Source: Elusimicrobia bacterium CG_4_9_14_3_um_filter_62_55 (GTDB lineage: Bacteria > Elusimicrobiota > Elusimicrobia > UBA1565). From it: 64,000 nucleotides of DNA. Location: the NCBI GenBank assembly GCA_002790095.1, contig PFUL01000007.1:62001-126000 (forward strand). The letters run 5' to 3'. The position numbers and the translations under genes were made by a program. Shown piece by piece: positions 26,107-35,100 of this stretch; positions within the stretch are counted from its first letter, which is position 1, and each line of letters begins with the position of its first letter. Below the pieces are notes generated by a model that did no database searches, was not told where the DNA came from, and saw only the letters and a program-made list of their open reading frames with translations.

Positions 26107-27168
26107 ATGGCGAAACGAATCGCGATCCTAACCGGGGGCGGTGACTGCCCCGGACTCAATCCCGCTATCCGCGGCGTCGTTCTGCGCGCGGCACGCGAGG
26201 GCATCGAGTGCCTCGGCCTGCGCGGCGGCTGGAAAGGCGCGATCGAGGCCGACGCCCGCCCGCTGACCCCCGCCTGCGTCGCCGAAATCGTCGGTAAGGG
26301 CGGCACGATCCTGGGCTCCTCCCGCACGAATCCCTTCAAGCGCGAAGGCGGCGTGGAAGCGGTTCTCAAAACTTTCAAGACGCTTAACCTCGACGCGCTT
26401 GTCGCCTGCGGCGGAGAGGACACGCTCGGGGTCGCCTCCAAACTTTACGAATTGCACGGCGCGAACGTGGTCGGCGTCCCGAAGACCATGGACAACGACC
26501 TCTCGGCGACGGACTACACTTTCGGCTTCGACACCGCGACGACGCACGCGGTCGAAGCTCTCGAGCGCCTGCGCGACACCGGACGCAGCCACGGCCGGGT
26601 CATGGTTCTTGAGGTGATGGGCCGCCACGCCGGCTGGGTGGCGCTCTTTGCGGGCATCGCGGGACCGGCCGACTACGTCTGCCTCCCCGAGCGGCCCGTC
26701 GACGTGAAGGATATGGTCGCCAAGGTAAAAGCGGCGCATGCCGCGCGCGGCACGGCGCTGGTGGTCGCCTCGGAAGCGATCGAACTGCCCGGCGAAGGCG
26801 GCGGCGCGAAGGAACTCGACGAGTTCGGACACGAACTGCTCAAGGATCGCGGAGTGGCCCAACGGCTCACCGCCGTTCTCGAAAAAGAGAGCGGCCTGGA
26901 AGTCCGCTCGGCCGTCATCGGGCACATCCAGCGGGGCGGTCCGCCCACGCTGTTCGACCGCATTCTCGGAACCCGCGTCGGAGTCAAAGCCGCGGAACTG
27001 GTCATCGCCGGAGACTTCGGCAAGATGGTCGCTCTGCGCGGGGACGCGGTAGTCCCTGTTTCGCTTAAGGAAGCCACGGCGAAACTGAAGACCGTCACCC
27101 CCGCGTGGCTCGACCTGCTCGACACCGTCACCGCTCTTCAAAAAACCCCCGAGGCGGCCACGGCCTGA
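26107..27168 (+). CDS. pfp: 6-phosphofructokinase, probably pyrophosphate-dependent
   Basis: This is a 353-residue PfkA-superfamily enzyme that phosphorylates fructose 6-phosphate. The N-terminal nucleotide/PPi loop is ILTGGGDCPGLN. The phosphoryl-donor site reads CGGEDTLG (Asp105) and the catalytic segment VPKTMDNDL (Lys126, then Asp pair). In this family Asp at the first and Lys at the second position mark pyrophosphate-dependent enzymes, whereas E. coli ATP-PFK has Gly at both. The substrate segments MGRHAGWVAL and IGHIQRGGPPT are intact. The start follows GGAGG. It heads a long same-strand run of genes. Confidence 0.9.
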   Translation: MAKRIAILTGGGDCPGLNPAIRGVVLRAAREGIECLGLRGGWKGAIEADARPLTPACVAEIVGKGGTILGSSRTNPFKREGGVEAVLKTFKTLNLDALVACGGEDTLGVASKLYELHGANVVGVPKTMDNDLSATDYTFGFDTATTHAVEALERLRDTGRSHGRVMVLEVMGRHAGWVALFAGIAGPADYVCLPERPVDVKDMVAKVKAAHAARGTALVVASEAIELPGEGGGAKELDEFGHELLKDRGVAQRLTAVLEKESGLEVRSAVIGHIQRGGPPTLFDRILGTRVGVKAAELVIAGDFGKMVALRGDAVVPVSLKEATAKLKTVTPAWLDLLDTVTALQKTPEAATA

Positions 27169-27171
27169 ACG

Positions 27172-27750
27172 ATGAGCGAGGATACCCAGAAGTTCCAACG
27201 ACGCACCGTTCTCGTCAAGCGGACGCTGCAGCTTAAGTACGCCGCCGTCGTTTTCGCGGCGGTGCTCTTCACCGGCATCATCGTCGGCGCGGACATCTAC
27301 TACACGATGGTGCGCTTCGTCCAAGAAGTCGACCCCGGCATGATGCCGATGCTGGCCCAGGTCATCCGCATGGGAGCCGTGAAGCTGATCATTTTCCTCG
27401 GCATTATGGGGCTTGTGACGCTCTTTGTGTCCCACCGCTGGGCCGGACCCATCTACCGTTTTGAGCGGTCCGCTCAGGTGGTTTCGACCGGCGATCTCAC
27501 CCACCGCGTTTCCTTACGCACCGGCGACGACCTAATGGAACTCCAGGACGAGATTAACGCGATGATCGCCAGCCTTCAGCGCATGGTGCAAAAGGACCGG
27601 TCTTTGGTGGACCATCTGACGGCCTCCATTGACCGCGCGATCCAAGACCTTCCCGAGAGCGCCTCGCGCGAAGACGTCGAGCGCCTGCGCAAGAATCTCG
27701 ATTCCGTGAGGACGGAAATTCGCCACCTCACGCGGGCTTTTACGATTTAG
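27172..27750 (+). CDS. Membrane protein with two TM helices and a HAMP domain
   Basis: A 192-residue protein. TM1 is at about 22-44 (AAVVFAAVLFTGIIVGADIY), a short outer loop follows, and TM2 is at about 69-88 (VKLIIFLGIMGLVTLFV). A HAMP domain follows (GPIYRFERSAQVVSTGDLTHRVSLRTGDDL) and then a helical coiled-coil tail. There is no kinase, cyclase or methyl-accepting output module, so the HAMP domain either pairs with another protein or is itself the signalling end. It starts 3 nt after the phosphofructokinase stop. Confidence 0.85.
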   Translation: MSEDTQKFQRRTVLVKRTLQLKYAAVVFAAVLFTGIIVGADIYYTMVRFVQEVDPGMMPMLAQVIRMGAVKLIIFLGIMGLVTLFVSHRWAGPIYRFERSAQVVSTGDLTHRVSLRTGDDLMELQDEINAMIASLQRMVQKDRSLVDHLTASIDRAIQDLPESASREDVERLRKNLDSVRTEIRHLTRAFTI

Positions 27751-27769
27751 GAGACCCTCGAGCCGTCCG

Positions 27770-29062
27770 ATGCGCCCCCTGAGCCTACTTCTTCGCCCGC
27801 TCCTCGCCGTCGCGCTTTTACTCCCGACCCCCGGGACCGTTCACGCTCAATCGGCTTCCGGAGTCGAGATTTACGACCTCGAAGAAGCCCTGCACAAGGC
27901 GGGACGCAACAACGCCGCGATGCAGAGCGCCGCGCAAGACGTGAAAATCGCGGAAGAGCGAGTCCGCGAGGCCCGAACCCTGTTCTTTCCCGATGTCGGC
28001 CTGCAGGGATCGGCCACCCGATTCAACGCCCGCGTTCCCTTTTCCCTGCGCCCCGAGTTCGGGTCGAATCTCCTCTTCCCGTCCAATAAGGAGAACTTCT
28101 TTTCAGGACAGGCCTACGCCTCTTTGCCTCTTTACGCGGGCCGCAAAAACATAAACACCTATCGACTCGCACAGACCGGACTTAAGCGCGCACGCGCGAC
28201 CTACGACTCCGCGAAGCTCGACGTCGCCTATCACACGCAGAAAGTCTTCTACCGTTACCTCTTCGCCCGCGAGATTTTCCAAACCTCTTCGGCGCTCGCC
28301 GAACAAGCGGCCCAATCCGGAACTCAAGGGCGGCACGGAGAGGACGCGCTAAAAACCGTCGCGCTTGCCGCCGACCTTCGGACTGAGACCGCCGACGCGC
28401 GACGGCTATTGGAGTTGGCGCGGCTCGACTTCCTCAGGGGACTCAACCGCGAACTGGATACCCCGATCACGGTGGTCGGCACACTGGAAACGAAACCCGT
28501 CTCCATTGATCTGGCCAAGGCCCTGGCGTGGTCCACCGAACTCCGTCCCGAACTGCAGGCCCAAACATACCGCTCCCAGATGGACGCGATCGAGGTGAAC
28601 CTGTCGCTCGGGCGGCGGATTCCGACCGTCGTTCTCGGCGTGGACTACGAGTTGGTCGGGGCGGAATTCCCCTTGCGTCAGAACAACTGGGACGCGACCG
28701 TCGCCGTGCGCTTGCCGTTCGCCCTCAATTTCTGGACCCAGCACCAGCAGCGCGTGGCCGAGCAGCGCCAAGGTGAAATCCACCGCGCCGAACTGCGCGA
28801 CCAGGTCCATCTGGAAGTACGAAAAGCGCATCAAGATCTCGAATTTTGGCAGGCCGAGTGGCCTCTGCGGGAAGAGGAATACGTAAAACTGCGCGGGCTT
28901 TACGAGTCCGCGTCGCTCGTGCCCGGATCCCCCGCCGCGCTGAGCGCGTCCGCGAGCGTTCTTCGCGCGCAGCGCCGCTTTCTTGAAGCGGTCACCGAAC
29001 ACCTTCTTTCTCGCGCGCGCTTGGAACGGGCGATCGGGCGCGCGCTGACGGATCCCTCGTGA
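27770..29062 (+). CDS. TolC-like outer-membrane efflux protein
   Basis: A 430-residue protein with signal peptide LLAVALLLPTPGTVHAQ and the outer membrane efflux protein fold: two long heptad-rich hairpin helices alternating with short barrel strands, for example the segments around residues 30-110 (YDLEEALHKAGRNNAAMQSA) and 280-420. Such channels carry substrates across the outer membrane with an inner-membrane pump and an adaptor; neither partner gene is present here. The stop overlaps the GTG start of the patatin gene, so it may serve secretion connected with the downstream lipid enzyme. Confidence 0.87.
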   Translation: MRPLSLLLRPLLAVALLLPTPGTVHAQSASGVEIYDLEEALHKAGRNNAAMQSAAQDVKIAEERVREARTLFFPDVGLQGSATRFNARVPFSLRPEFGSNLLFPSNKENFFSGQAYASLPLYAGRKNINTYRLAQTGLKRARATYDSAKLDVAYHTQKVFYRYLFAREIFQTSSALAEQAAQSGTQGRHGEDALKTVALAADLRTETADARRLLELARLDFLRGLNRELDTPITVVGTLETKPVSIDLAKALAWSTELRPELQAQTYRSQMDAIEVNLSLGRRIPTVVLGVDYELVGAEFPLRQNNWDATVAVRLPFALNFWTQHQQRVAEQRQGEIHRAELRDQVHLEVRKAHQDLEFWQAEWPLREEEYVKLRGLYESASLVPGSPAALSASASVLRAQRRFLEAVTEHLLSRARLERAIGRALTDPS

Positions 29063-30018
29063 TTTTCGCCGGAGCGCTCGCCGCGCTCCTGACGCTGGCG
29101 GCGCCGCCCGTCCGCGCGAGCCCATCGTCTTCCGACGCGCTGCTCCGCGAACATCTTTGGGAGCAAGTGCGCCTTCTCAAGCCCGGACGCCGTCCGCGCG
29201 TGGGGCTGGTCCTTTCCGCCGGCTCCGTCCGGGGACTGGCGCATGTCGGAGTGATCCACGTCCTGGAAAACGCCGGATTCCCGATCGACGTCGTGGCGGG
29301 GACTTCGATGGGCGCGGTCATTGGATCCCTTTACGCCGGGGGCCTTTCGCTGGAGCGTCTCTGGGAAATCGGCGCCGCTACGCGCCTTAATTCGGGAAAC
29401 AACCTCAACACCATCCGCCTGATCAGCCTCATCCTCAACGACCAACTGCTTTCCAGCGCCCCCCTTGAAAAGATGCTCCATGACGGCCTCGGGGAGCGGC
29501 GCTTCGACGAATTGGAGAAACCCTTCGCCTGCGTCGCGATGGATATCTCCACCGGAGAGAAGATCATCTTTCGCGACGGCCCTCTCGCCCCGGCTGTTCG
29601 CGCCTCGATGAACCTGCCGGGCATCTTTAAACCGGTTTTATACCGCCACCGCTATCTCGTCGACGGAGGCGTCGTCGACTACATCCCCGTCGACGCCGCG
29701 AAACTGCTCGGGGCGGAGTGGACCCTCGCGAGCGTGACCGAACACGACTATTCGAACGAAACTCCGACCAACGTTCTCGGCGCGTTGGAACAGGTTATCG
29801 ACATCCGTGGAGCGCTTCTCTCCCGCCGACAACGGCGGGAGGCGGACGTTCTGATCGAACCCGACGTCGGCAGCATCGTTTACTACGACGTCGCCAAGGC
29901 CGTTCAGGTCATGGAGCGCGGCATGATCGCCGCGAGTGCCGCAATCAACGGCGCGAAGGAAGGTTTGATTCTCAAATCGATTCCCGGCCTGTTTCCGGCG
30001 GAGGAGGCGCTTCCGTGA
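29059..30018 (+). CDS. Secreted patatin-like phospholipase
   Basis: A 319-residue patatin-family enzyme starting at GTG 29059 (GTGA overlap with the TolC-like gene). An N-terminal signal (IFAGALAALLTLAAPPVRA) sends it to the envelope. The patatin motifs are VGLVLSAGSVRGLAHVGVI (oxyanion region, with Ser-Ala-Gly replacing the usual Gly run), the nucleophile Ser in GTSMGAV and the catalytic Asp in VDGGVVDYIPV. The likely reaction is release of fatty acid from phospholipids. It is followed by a TPR lipoprotein with a further GTGA overlap. A second, regulated patatin is at 17688-19757. Confidence 0.9.
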   Translation: MIFAGALAALLTLAAPPVRASPSSSDALLREHLWEQVRLLKPGRRPRVGLVLSAGSVRGLAHVGVIHVLENAGFPIDVVAGTSMGAVIGSLYAGGLSLERLWEIGAATRLNSGNNLNTIRLISLILNDQLLSSAPLEKMLHDGLGERRFDELEKPFACVAMDISTGEKIIFRDGPLAPAVRASMNLPGIFKPVLYRHRYLVDGGVVDYIPVDAAKLLGAEWTLASVTEHDYSNETPTNVLGALEQVIDIRGALLSRRQRREADVLIEPDVGSIVYYDVAKAVQVMERGMIAASAAINGAKEGLILKSIPGLFPAEEALP

Positions 30019-30968
30019 GACGCCTGGTTTTCCTACTGCCGCTGCTTCTCGCAGGGTGCGCGGGCTTCGCGCGCCGGGCGGAACACGCCGCCAAGATCAC
30101 GGCGCTGCGCGAGCGGGTCGCTCAGGGACGCTACGCCGAGGTCGTCGCGGAACTTCCCGTGGCGTCGATCGCCGACCTTCCGAGAAAGAACCGAGCGGAG
30201 GCGTATCTCCTGCTGGGGCGGAGTTTGCGCCTCAGCGGCGAAGTCGCGGCCGCGCTGCAGGTGTTCCAACTCGCGGAAGGCCTCTATCCCAAGAACCTCA
30301 ACATCATCACGGAGCTTGCGACCGTTCTGCACGGAACAGGGCTCGACGATCGGGCGAGGCCCTACTACGAGCGGGTGCTGAAGATTCATCCCAACAACGC
30401 CGTCTCCAACAACGGCATTGCGGAAATTTACCGCACCCAGGGCAACCTAGCCGCCTCGCAACGGCACTTCGAACGCGCGCTGCAGGAGGAGGGCTGGGAC
30501 AAAAACCCATGGATTTGGCTCAACTACGGGGAAGTCCTCGCCGCGCGCCGCCGCTATGATGCAGGCGCCGCGGCTTTGCAGAAGTCCGTCTCTATTGCTG
30601 AATCGACGGATTCGCTTCTCGCCCTCGCGCGCGTGCAGCGCATCCGCGGACGCGTGGAAGACGCCCGCAAGAACCTGGCAACCGCGATCCTTCACAATCC
30701 GAGCCGGGAGGACGCCATCCTCCAACGCGCGCTTTGGGAACTCAAAGACGGGGAGTTGGACGCCGCCCGGGCGAGCGCGGAACTCGTGCTCAGCGGCGAT
30801 TCCCGGCATGCGCTGGCCCGATGGATTCGGGCCTCCGTTTACCTGCGCCGCAAAGAGCCGGAACTCGCGAGCGCCGATCTCGCCGTGGCCGCGGCCGCGG
30901 AACGATCGGACCCCTTCACCTCCAAGGTCGCGCGCGCCATGCTCGAGAGGCTGATGGGGAACCCGTGA
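30015..30968 (+). CDS. TPR-repeat lipoprotein
   Basis: A 317-residue protein from GTG 30015, preceded by GAGGAGG and overlapping the patatin stop. The N-terminus is a lipoprotein signal with lipobox LLAGC (Cys15). The body is a series of tetratricopeptide repeats, e.g. AEAYLLLGRSLRLSGEVAAA, SNNGIAEIYRTQGNLAASQ and WIWLNYGEVLAARRRYDAGA. It would be anchored in the membrane as a scaffold, possibly for the TolC/patatin products encoded just upstream. It ends with a GTGA overlap into dapF. Confidence 0.88.
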   Translation: MRRLVFLLPLLLAGCAGFARRAEHAAKITALRERVAQGRYAEVVAELPVASIADLPRKNRAEAYLLLGRSLRLSGEVAAALQVFQLAEGLYPKNLNIITELATVLHGTGLDDRARPYYERVLKIHPNNAVSNNGIAEIYRTQGNLAASQRHFERALQEEGWDKNPWIWLNYGEVLAARRRYDAGAAALQKSVSIAESTDSLLALARVQRIRGRVEDARKNLATAILHNPSREDAILQRALWELKDGELDAARASAELVLSGDSRHALARWIRASVYLRRKEPELASADLAVAAAAERSDPFTSKVARAMLERLMGNP

Positions 30969-31687
30969 CGCGATTCACGAAGCTCTCCGGCGCCGGAAAT
31001 GATTTTATCTTGGTGGCCGCGCCCGGCCGCGGACCCGCTCTCGCGCGGAAATGGTGCCCCCGCGGTTCGGCGATCGGCGCGGACGGGATTCTCGTCGTCT
31101 CAAAGAACCCCCGCCCCCGCGTTCGCTACTACAACGCCGACGGCTCCCCAGCGTTCTGCGGAAACGGGATGCGCTGCGCGGCCTGGTGGATGCACGACGC
31201 CGGCTGGACCGGAAGCTCCTTCACAATGGACACGCCCGGCGGCGTCCTTAAGGCCCGCATCCTCGGCGCCAATCGCGCCTCGGTTCAAATGCCCGACATC
31301 CGCCTCCTCGCGAAGAACCGCGTCGACACGGGAGTCCCTCACGCCGTCGTGCGCGTCGCCTCCGCTTCCCTCGATCGCCTGGATCCCATCTCGCTCGGCC
31401 GGCCCCTCAGGAAGAAATTTAACGCGAATGTCGATTTCGTCGCGATCGGAAAAGACGGAAGCGTCCGGCTTCGCACCTACGAACGCGGAGTGGAAAACGA
31501 AACCTTGGCTTGCGGAACCGGGGTCGTCGCGGCCGCCTGGTTCGCTTCCGGCTGGACGAAGCGCCCCGCTCCGATTTCCGTGCGCGCCCGCGGCGGACTG
31601 CTTCGCGTTCGCTTTCAACCGGACGGAACGGGCGTATTTTTGGAAGGCCCCGTTCATAAAATCTACGACGGAGAAACACGCTTATGA
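30965..31687 (+). CDS. dapF: Diaminopimelate epimerase
   Basis: A 240-residue DapF converting LL- to meso-diaminopimelate for lysine and peptidoglycan. Both catalytic cysteines are visible: one in NADGSPAFCGNGMRC and one in ACGTGV. Other family segments are KLSGAGNDFILV at the N-terminus, NVDFVAI and RTYERGVENETLACG. It is somewhat shorter than the usual 270-280 residues; the loss is in loops, not in catalytic parts. Start is GTG 30965, overlapping the TPR gene stop. It overlaps dapA by 4 nt, giving a two-gene lysine unit. Confidence 0.95.
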   Translation: MTRFTKLSGAGNDFILVAAPGRGPALARKWCPRGSAIGADGILVVSKNPRPRVRYYNADGSPAFCGNGMRCAAWWMHDAGWTGSSFTMDTPGGVLKARILGANRASVQMPDIRLLAKNRVDTGVPHAVVRVASASLDRLDPISLGRPLRKKFNANVDFVAIGKDGSVRLRTYERGVENETLACGTGVVAAAWFASGWTKRPAPISVRARGGLLRVRFQPDGTGVFLEGPVHKIYDGETRL

Positions 31688-32559
31688 GATTCGCAGGCAC
31701 CTTTACCGCCTTGATCACCCCGTTCAAAAACGGGGCGCTCGATGAAGCCGCCCTTCGAAGACTGATCCGCTTCCAGATCCGTTCCGGCGTCTCCGGGCTC
31801 GTTCCCTGCGGCTCGACCGGCGAAGCCGCCGGGCTCGACCCGGAGGAGTACCGGCGCGTGATCCAAATTACCGTCGAGGAAGCCGCCGGCAAGGTCCCCG
31901 TCGTGCCCGGAGTCGGCACGAACTCGACGGCAAAAACCGTCGTCCAAGCGAAGGCCGTGGAGAAGCTGGGCGTCGACGGATTGCTCGTCATCGTTCCCTA
32001 CTACACGAAGCCTACTCAGGACGGTCTCTACCGTCATTTCGCCGCCCTCGCCAAGGCCGTGAATCTTCCGATCGTCGTCTACAACATCCCCGGCCGCACT
32101 TCGATCAATCTCCTGCCGCCGACGCTGGCCCGGCTCGCGAAAGGATTTTCCAACATCGTCGCGACCAAGGAAGCCAGCGGTTCCTTGGATCAGGTCGCCG
32201 CGGTGCTGTCCGCCTGCCCGTATTCCTTCACCGTCCTGTCCGGCGACGACGCGCTGACGGTTCCGATGATGTCCTTGGGCGCGCGGGGCGTGATCAGCGT
32301 GACCTCGAACCTCTACCCGCGTCAAATGTCGAAAATGACCGCGGCCGCGCTGCAGGAAAACTACCGCGCGGCGCGCCATTGGCACGCGAAGCTTTTCCCG
32401 GTGATGAAGGCGCTGTTCGTCGAGACGAATCCGATTCCGATCAAGAGCGCGATGAAGGACGCGGGCTATGGAGACGGGAAGCCGCGCCTGCCGCTGACGC
32501 CGATCACCGCGGCGGCGAAAAAATCCCTGGACGCGGTCTTGAAGGCCGCGAAGCTCTGA
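31684..32559 (+). CDS. dapA: 4-hydroxy-tetrahydrodipicolinate synthase
   Basis: A 291-residue DapA that condenses pyruvate with aspartate semialdehyde. The Schiff-base lysine is in ATKEASGSLDQ, the conserved Tyr in YNIPGRTS, and the Thr-Thr-like/Gly segment is GLVPCGSTGEAAGL. The substrate loop VVPGVGTNST and C-terminal GVISVTSNLYP are also typical. It is translationally coupled to dapF upstream (ATGA) and to the YkvA-like gene downstream (TGATG). Confidence 0.95.
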   Translation: MRFAGTFTALITPFKNGALDEAALRRLIRFQIRSGVSGLVPCGSTGEAAGLDPEEYRRVIQITVEEAAGKVPVVPGVGTNSTAKTVVQAKAVEKLGVDGLLVIVPYYTKPTQDGLYRHFAALAKAVNLPIVVYNIPGRTSINLLPPTLARLAKGFSNIVATKEASGSLDQVAAVLSACPYSFTVLSGDDALTVPMMSLGARGVISVTSNLYPRQMSKMTAAALQENYRAARHWHAKLFPVMKALFVETNPIPIKSAMKDAGYGDGKPRLPLTPITAAAKKSLDAVLKAAKL

Positions 32560-32795
32560 TGCCCCGCACGGCGATTCTGTGGCTTCTCGCCGGACTGGTC
32601 TATCTGCTCTGGCCCTACGATCTCGTCCCGGATTTCCTCGTGCTCGTCGGCTGGATCGACGATCTGCTCATTGCGGGATTCACCGCGCTGATGGCGTGGA
32701 AGACGCTGAAAAAATCGCTGAAACCCCCGCGGCGCCCGCCTCCGGACATCGACCGGGACACGGTGATCGACGCGGAGATCGAGAAGGACGATTAA
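32559..32795 (+). CDS. YkvA-like DUF1232 small membrane protein
   Basis: A 78-residue protein matching DUF1232: a hydrophobic segment with LLWPYDLVPDFLVLVGWIDD, the typical P-x-D-x-x-P-D...DD signature, then a second hydrophobic stretch and a charged tail. Its function is not established. It shares one base with the dapA stop (TGATG) and lies 3 nt before the acyl-CoA dehydrogenase gene. Confidence 0.85.
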   Translation: MPRTAILWLLAGLVYLLWPYDLVPDFLVLVGWIDDLLIAGFTALMAWKTLKKSLKPPRRPPPDIDRDTVIDAEIEKDD

Positions 32796-32798
32796 GCC

Positions 32799-33947
32799 GT
32801 GGATTTCGAGCTCACGGAAACGGCGAAGGAAGTGCAGGACGCCGCCCGCGCTTTCGCGCAGCGCCTGAAACCGCAGGCCGCTGAGTGGGAGGAGGCGGAG
32901 GCCATCCCCGCCGATTTCCTGCGCGAAGGCGGGCGGCTCGGCTTTTTCGGCCTGATGGTCGCGCAGGAGTACGGCGGCATGGGCCTCGACGCGCTGACCT
33001 ACGCGATCGCGATGGAGGAACTCGCCCGGGCCAACGCCAGCTACCAGGGCTGCCTTAGCGTCCACAACTCGCTGGTCTGCGAGGCCGTGCAGCGCTTCGG
33101 AACGCCCGATCAAAAAAACCGATATCTCTTTAAGCTCGCCGCGGGCGAAGTGATCGGCGCCTACAGTTTGTCGGAGCCCGGCGCCGGCAGCGACGCCGGA
33201 TCCATCGCCGCGTCGGCCGTCCCGGACGGGGACGGGTTCGTCCTCAACGGCGAGAAATGCTGGGTGACCAACGGCGGAATCGCCGGACTCTTCGTCGTTT
33301 TCGTCTCCACCAGCCCGGCCAGCGCCAGCCGCGGCATCAGCTGCTTTCTCCTCGAGAAGGAAACGTCGGGATTCACCGTCGGCCGCAAGGAGAAGAAGAT
33401 GGGCCTGCGCGCCTCGGACACGCGCGCGCTCGAATTCAAGGGCTGCCGAGTCCCCCGCTCGTCCTTGCTCGGCTCGCTCAACGGGGGCTTTAAGATCGCG
33501 ATGAGCCTGCTCGACGGGGGACGCATCGGCATCGGCGCCCAGGCCGTGGGGATCGCGCAGGCCGCCCTCGACGGAGCGGTCTCCTACGCGAAAGTCAGAA
33601 AGCAATTCGGCCGGCGCATTTCCGAGTTTCAACTCACGCAGGCCAAGCTCGCGGACATGGCCATGGGCGTGGACGCGGCGCGCCTTTTGGTTCGGCGCGC
33701 GGCGGCTTTGCTCTCACGCGGCAAGCGCTGCACCAAGGAAGCGTCCATGGCGAAGCTGTTCGCCACCGTCACGGCCAACCGCGTCGCCTACGACGCGGTG
33801 CAGATCCACGGCGGCAACGGCTACATCCGCGAGTTTCCGGTGGAACGCTATTTCCGGGACGCCCGCGCCGGAGAGATTTACGAGGGCACGTCCGAAATCC
33901 AACGCTTGATCATAGCCCGCGAGGTTCTGCGCGAGAGAGCGTCGTGA
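32799..33947 (+). CDS. Acyl-CoA dehydrogenase
   Basis: A 382-residue flavoprotein with the full acyl-CoA dehydrogenase fold. Family signatures are present: ALTEPGAGSD-like SLSEPGAGSDAGS, the FAD-contact segment CWVTNGGIAGLF, GLRASDTRALEF, RIGIGAQAVGIAQAALDGA and QIHGGNGYIREFPVERYFRDA. The catalytic base Glu lies in EIYEGTSEIQ. It oxidises acyl-CoA thioesters, passing electrons to ETF. Start GTG 32799. The stop overlaps the CoA-transferase start (GTGA), so they probably act in the same catabolic step series. Confidence 0.95.
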   Translation: MDFELTETAKEVQDAARAFAQRLKPQAAEWEEAEAIPADFLREGGRLGFFGLMVAQEYGGMGLDALTYAIAMEELARANASYQGCLSVHNSLVCEAVQRFGTPDQKNRYLFKLAAGEVIGAYSLSEPGAGSDAGSIAASAVPDGDGFVLNGEKCWVTNGGIAGLFVVFVSTSPASASRGISCFLLEKETSGFTVGRKEKKMGLRASDTRALEFKGCRVPRSSLLGSLNGGFKIAMSLLDGGRIGIGAQAVGIAQAALDGAVSYAKVRKQFGRRISEFQLTQAKLADMAMGVDAARLLVRRAAALLSRGKRCTKEASMAKLFATVTANRVAYDAVQIHGGNGYIREFPVERYFRDARAGEIYEGTSEIQRLIIAREVLRERAS

Positions 33948-34990
33948 ACGCGCCTCTTCCGGGGCGTCCGCTCGGCGGCCTGCGCGGCCCCTGCGCCGGC
34001 TTCGAAAATCTTCGCGTCCTGGACTTCACCAAGCTTCTTCCCGGGCCCTACGCGGCGCAAATGCTCGCGGATTTGGGCTGCCGCGTGACGAAACTCGAGC
34101 TCCCCCATTTTCCCGACGAGGCGCGGGAGATGCCTCCCAAGATCGACGGAGTCGGCGCGGTGTTTCGCATGGTCAACTCGGGAAAAGAGCTTCTGTCCGT
34201 GGATTTCCGAAAGCCCGAAGGCTTGGCGCGGGTACGCGCTTTGGCCGCCGAAGCCGACATTCTCATCGAAGGCTTCCGTCCGGGGCTGATGGACCGCTGC
34301 GGACTCGGCGCCGACACGTTGATGGGCGCGAACGCGCGCCTGATCTACTGCTCGCTGACCGGCTATCCCGACAACGGCCCGTGGCGGCGCAAGGCCGGCC
34401 ACGACCTGAACTTCCTCGCCGTCAGCGGTTTTCTCGGCTTGGAGGCGGACCCGCACGTCCCGCCGACGCAAATCGCGGATATGGCCGGCAGCCTCTCCGC
34501 CGTCGCCGGCATTCTCGCGGTGGTGATCGAACGCGCGACGACGGGAAGAGGCCGGCGCGTCTCGGTCTCCATGGCGGAAACCGCCCACTCCTTGCTCCCG
34601 GTCCCGCTGGGCGAGGCCCTCGCCGAGGGAACGGACCCCCAGGGCCCGCGATGGTGGAACGGCGCGCATCCGTTCTACCGTCTCTACGAGACGGCCGACG
34701 GACGACGGCTCGCGGTGGCGGCGTTGGAAAAGCCCTTCGCGCTTTCCCTGCTCGACGCGCTCGGCCTGGAGTCCCTGCGCGAGCTCGCCGACGACCCGTT
34801 AGCCCACGCCGCGAAGCTGGAATCGGAAATCGCCCGAGTCCTGCGCGGGGCGAGCGCGGCGGAGTGGGAGGAGAGGCTCAAGGACAAGGACGTTTGCGTC
34901 ACGACGGTGCTGACGCTCGGCGAGGCGAGGGCCTTCATGGACCGGCTTCGCGAACCGGGCGGAGAACTCAAGGGCCGAAGAAAGGCTTAA
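33944..34990 (+). CDS. CaiB/BaiF-family CoA-transferase or racemase (alpha-methylacyl-CoA racemase-like)
   Basis: A 348-residue family III CoA-transferase. N-terminal RVLDFTKLLPGPYAAQMLADLG is the family start, followed by RKPEGLARVRAL, ADILIEGFRPGLMDRCGLG and LIYCSLTGYPDNGP. The catalytic Asp would be in GHDLNFLAVSG, a form typical of the alpha-methylacyl-CoA racemase branch. It is coupled to the acyl-CoA dehydrogenase, suggesting branched-chain acyl-CoA breakdown. It is the last backbone gene before the integron-like block; 110 bp of plain sequence follow. Confidence 0.9.
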   Translation: MNAPLPGRPLGGLRGPCAGFENLRVLDFTKLLPGPYAAQMLADLGCRVTKLELPHFPDEAREMPPKIDGVGAVFRMVNSGKELLSVDFRKPEGLARVRALAAEADILIEGFRPGLMDRCGLGADTLMGANARLIYCSLTGYPDNGPWRRKAGHDLNFLAVSGFLGLEADPHVPPTQIADMAGSLSAVAGILAVVIERATTGRGRRVSVSMAETAHSLLPVPLGEALAEGTDPQGPRWWNGAHPFYRLYETADGRRLAVAALEKPFALSLLDALGLESLRELADDPLAHAAKLESEIARVLRGASAAEWEERLKDKDVCVTTVLTLGEARAFMDRLREPGGELKGRRKA

Positions 34991-35100
34991 GCCGAAGTCG
35001 GACGGCTCAACGATTCGAGCCCCTTCCTCTCCAGAGATCGACCTGCCTCACTCGCGCCTCCTCTCATCGGTTGCCGCAGCGATTGCTAGACGACAATGGC

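Noticed and set aside
26128-27504. 458-residue minus-strand frame opposite the phosphofructokinase
   Set aside because: Shadow of a conserved enzyme; His/Arg/Gly-rich and without recognisable fold.
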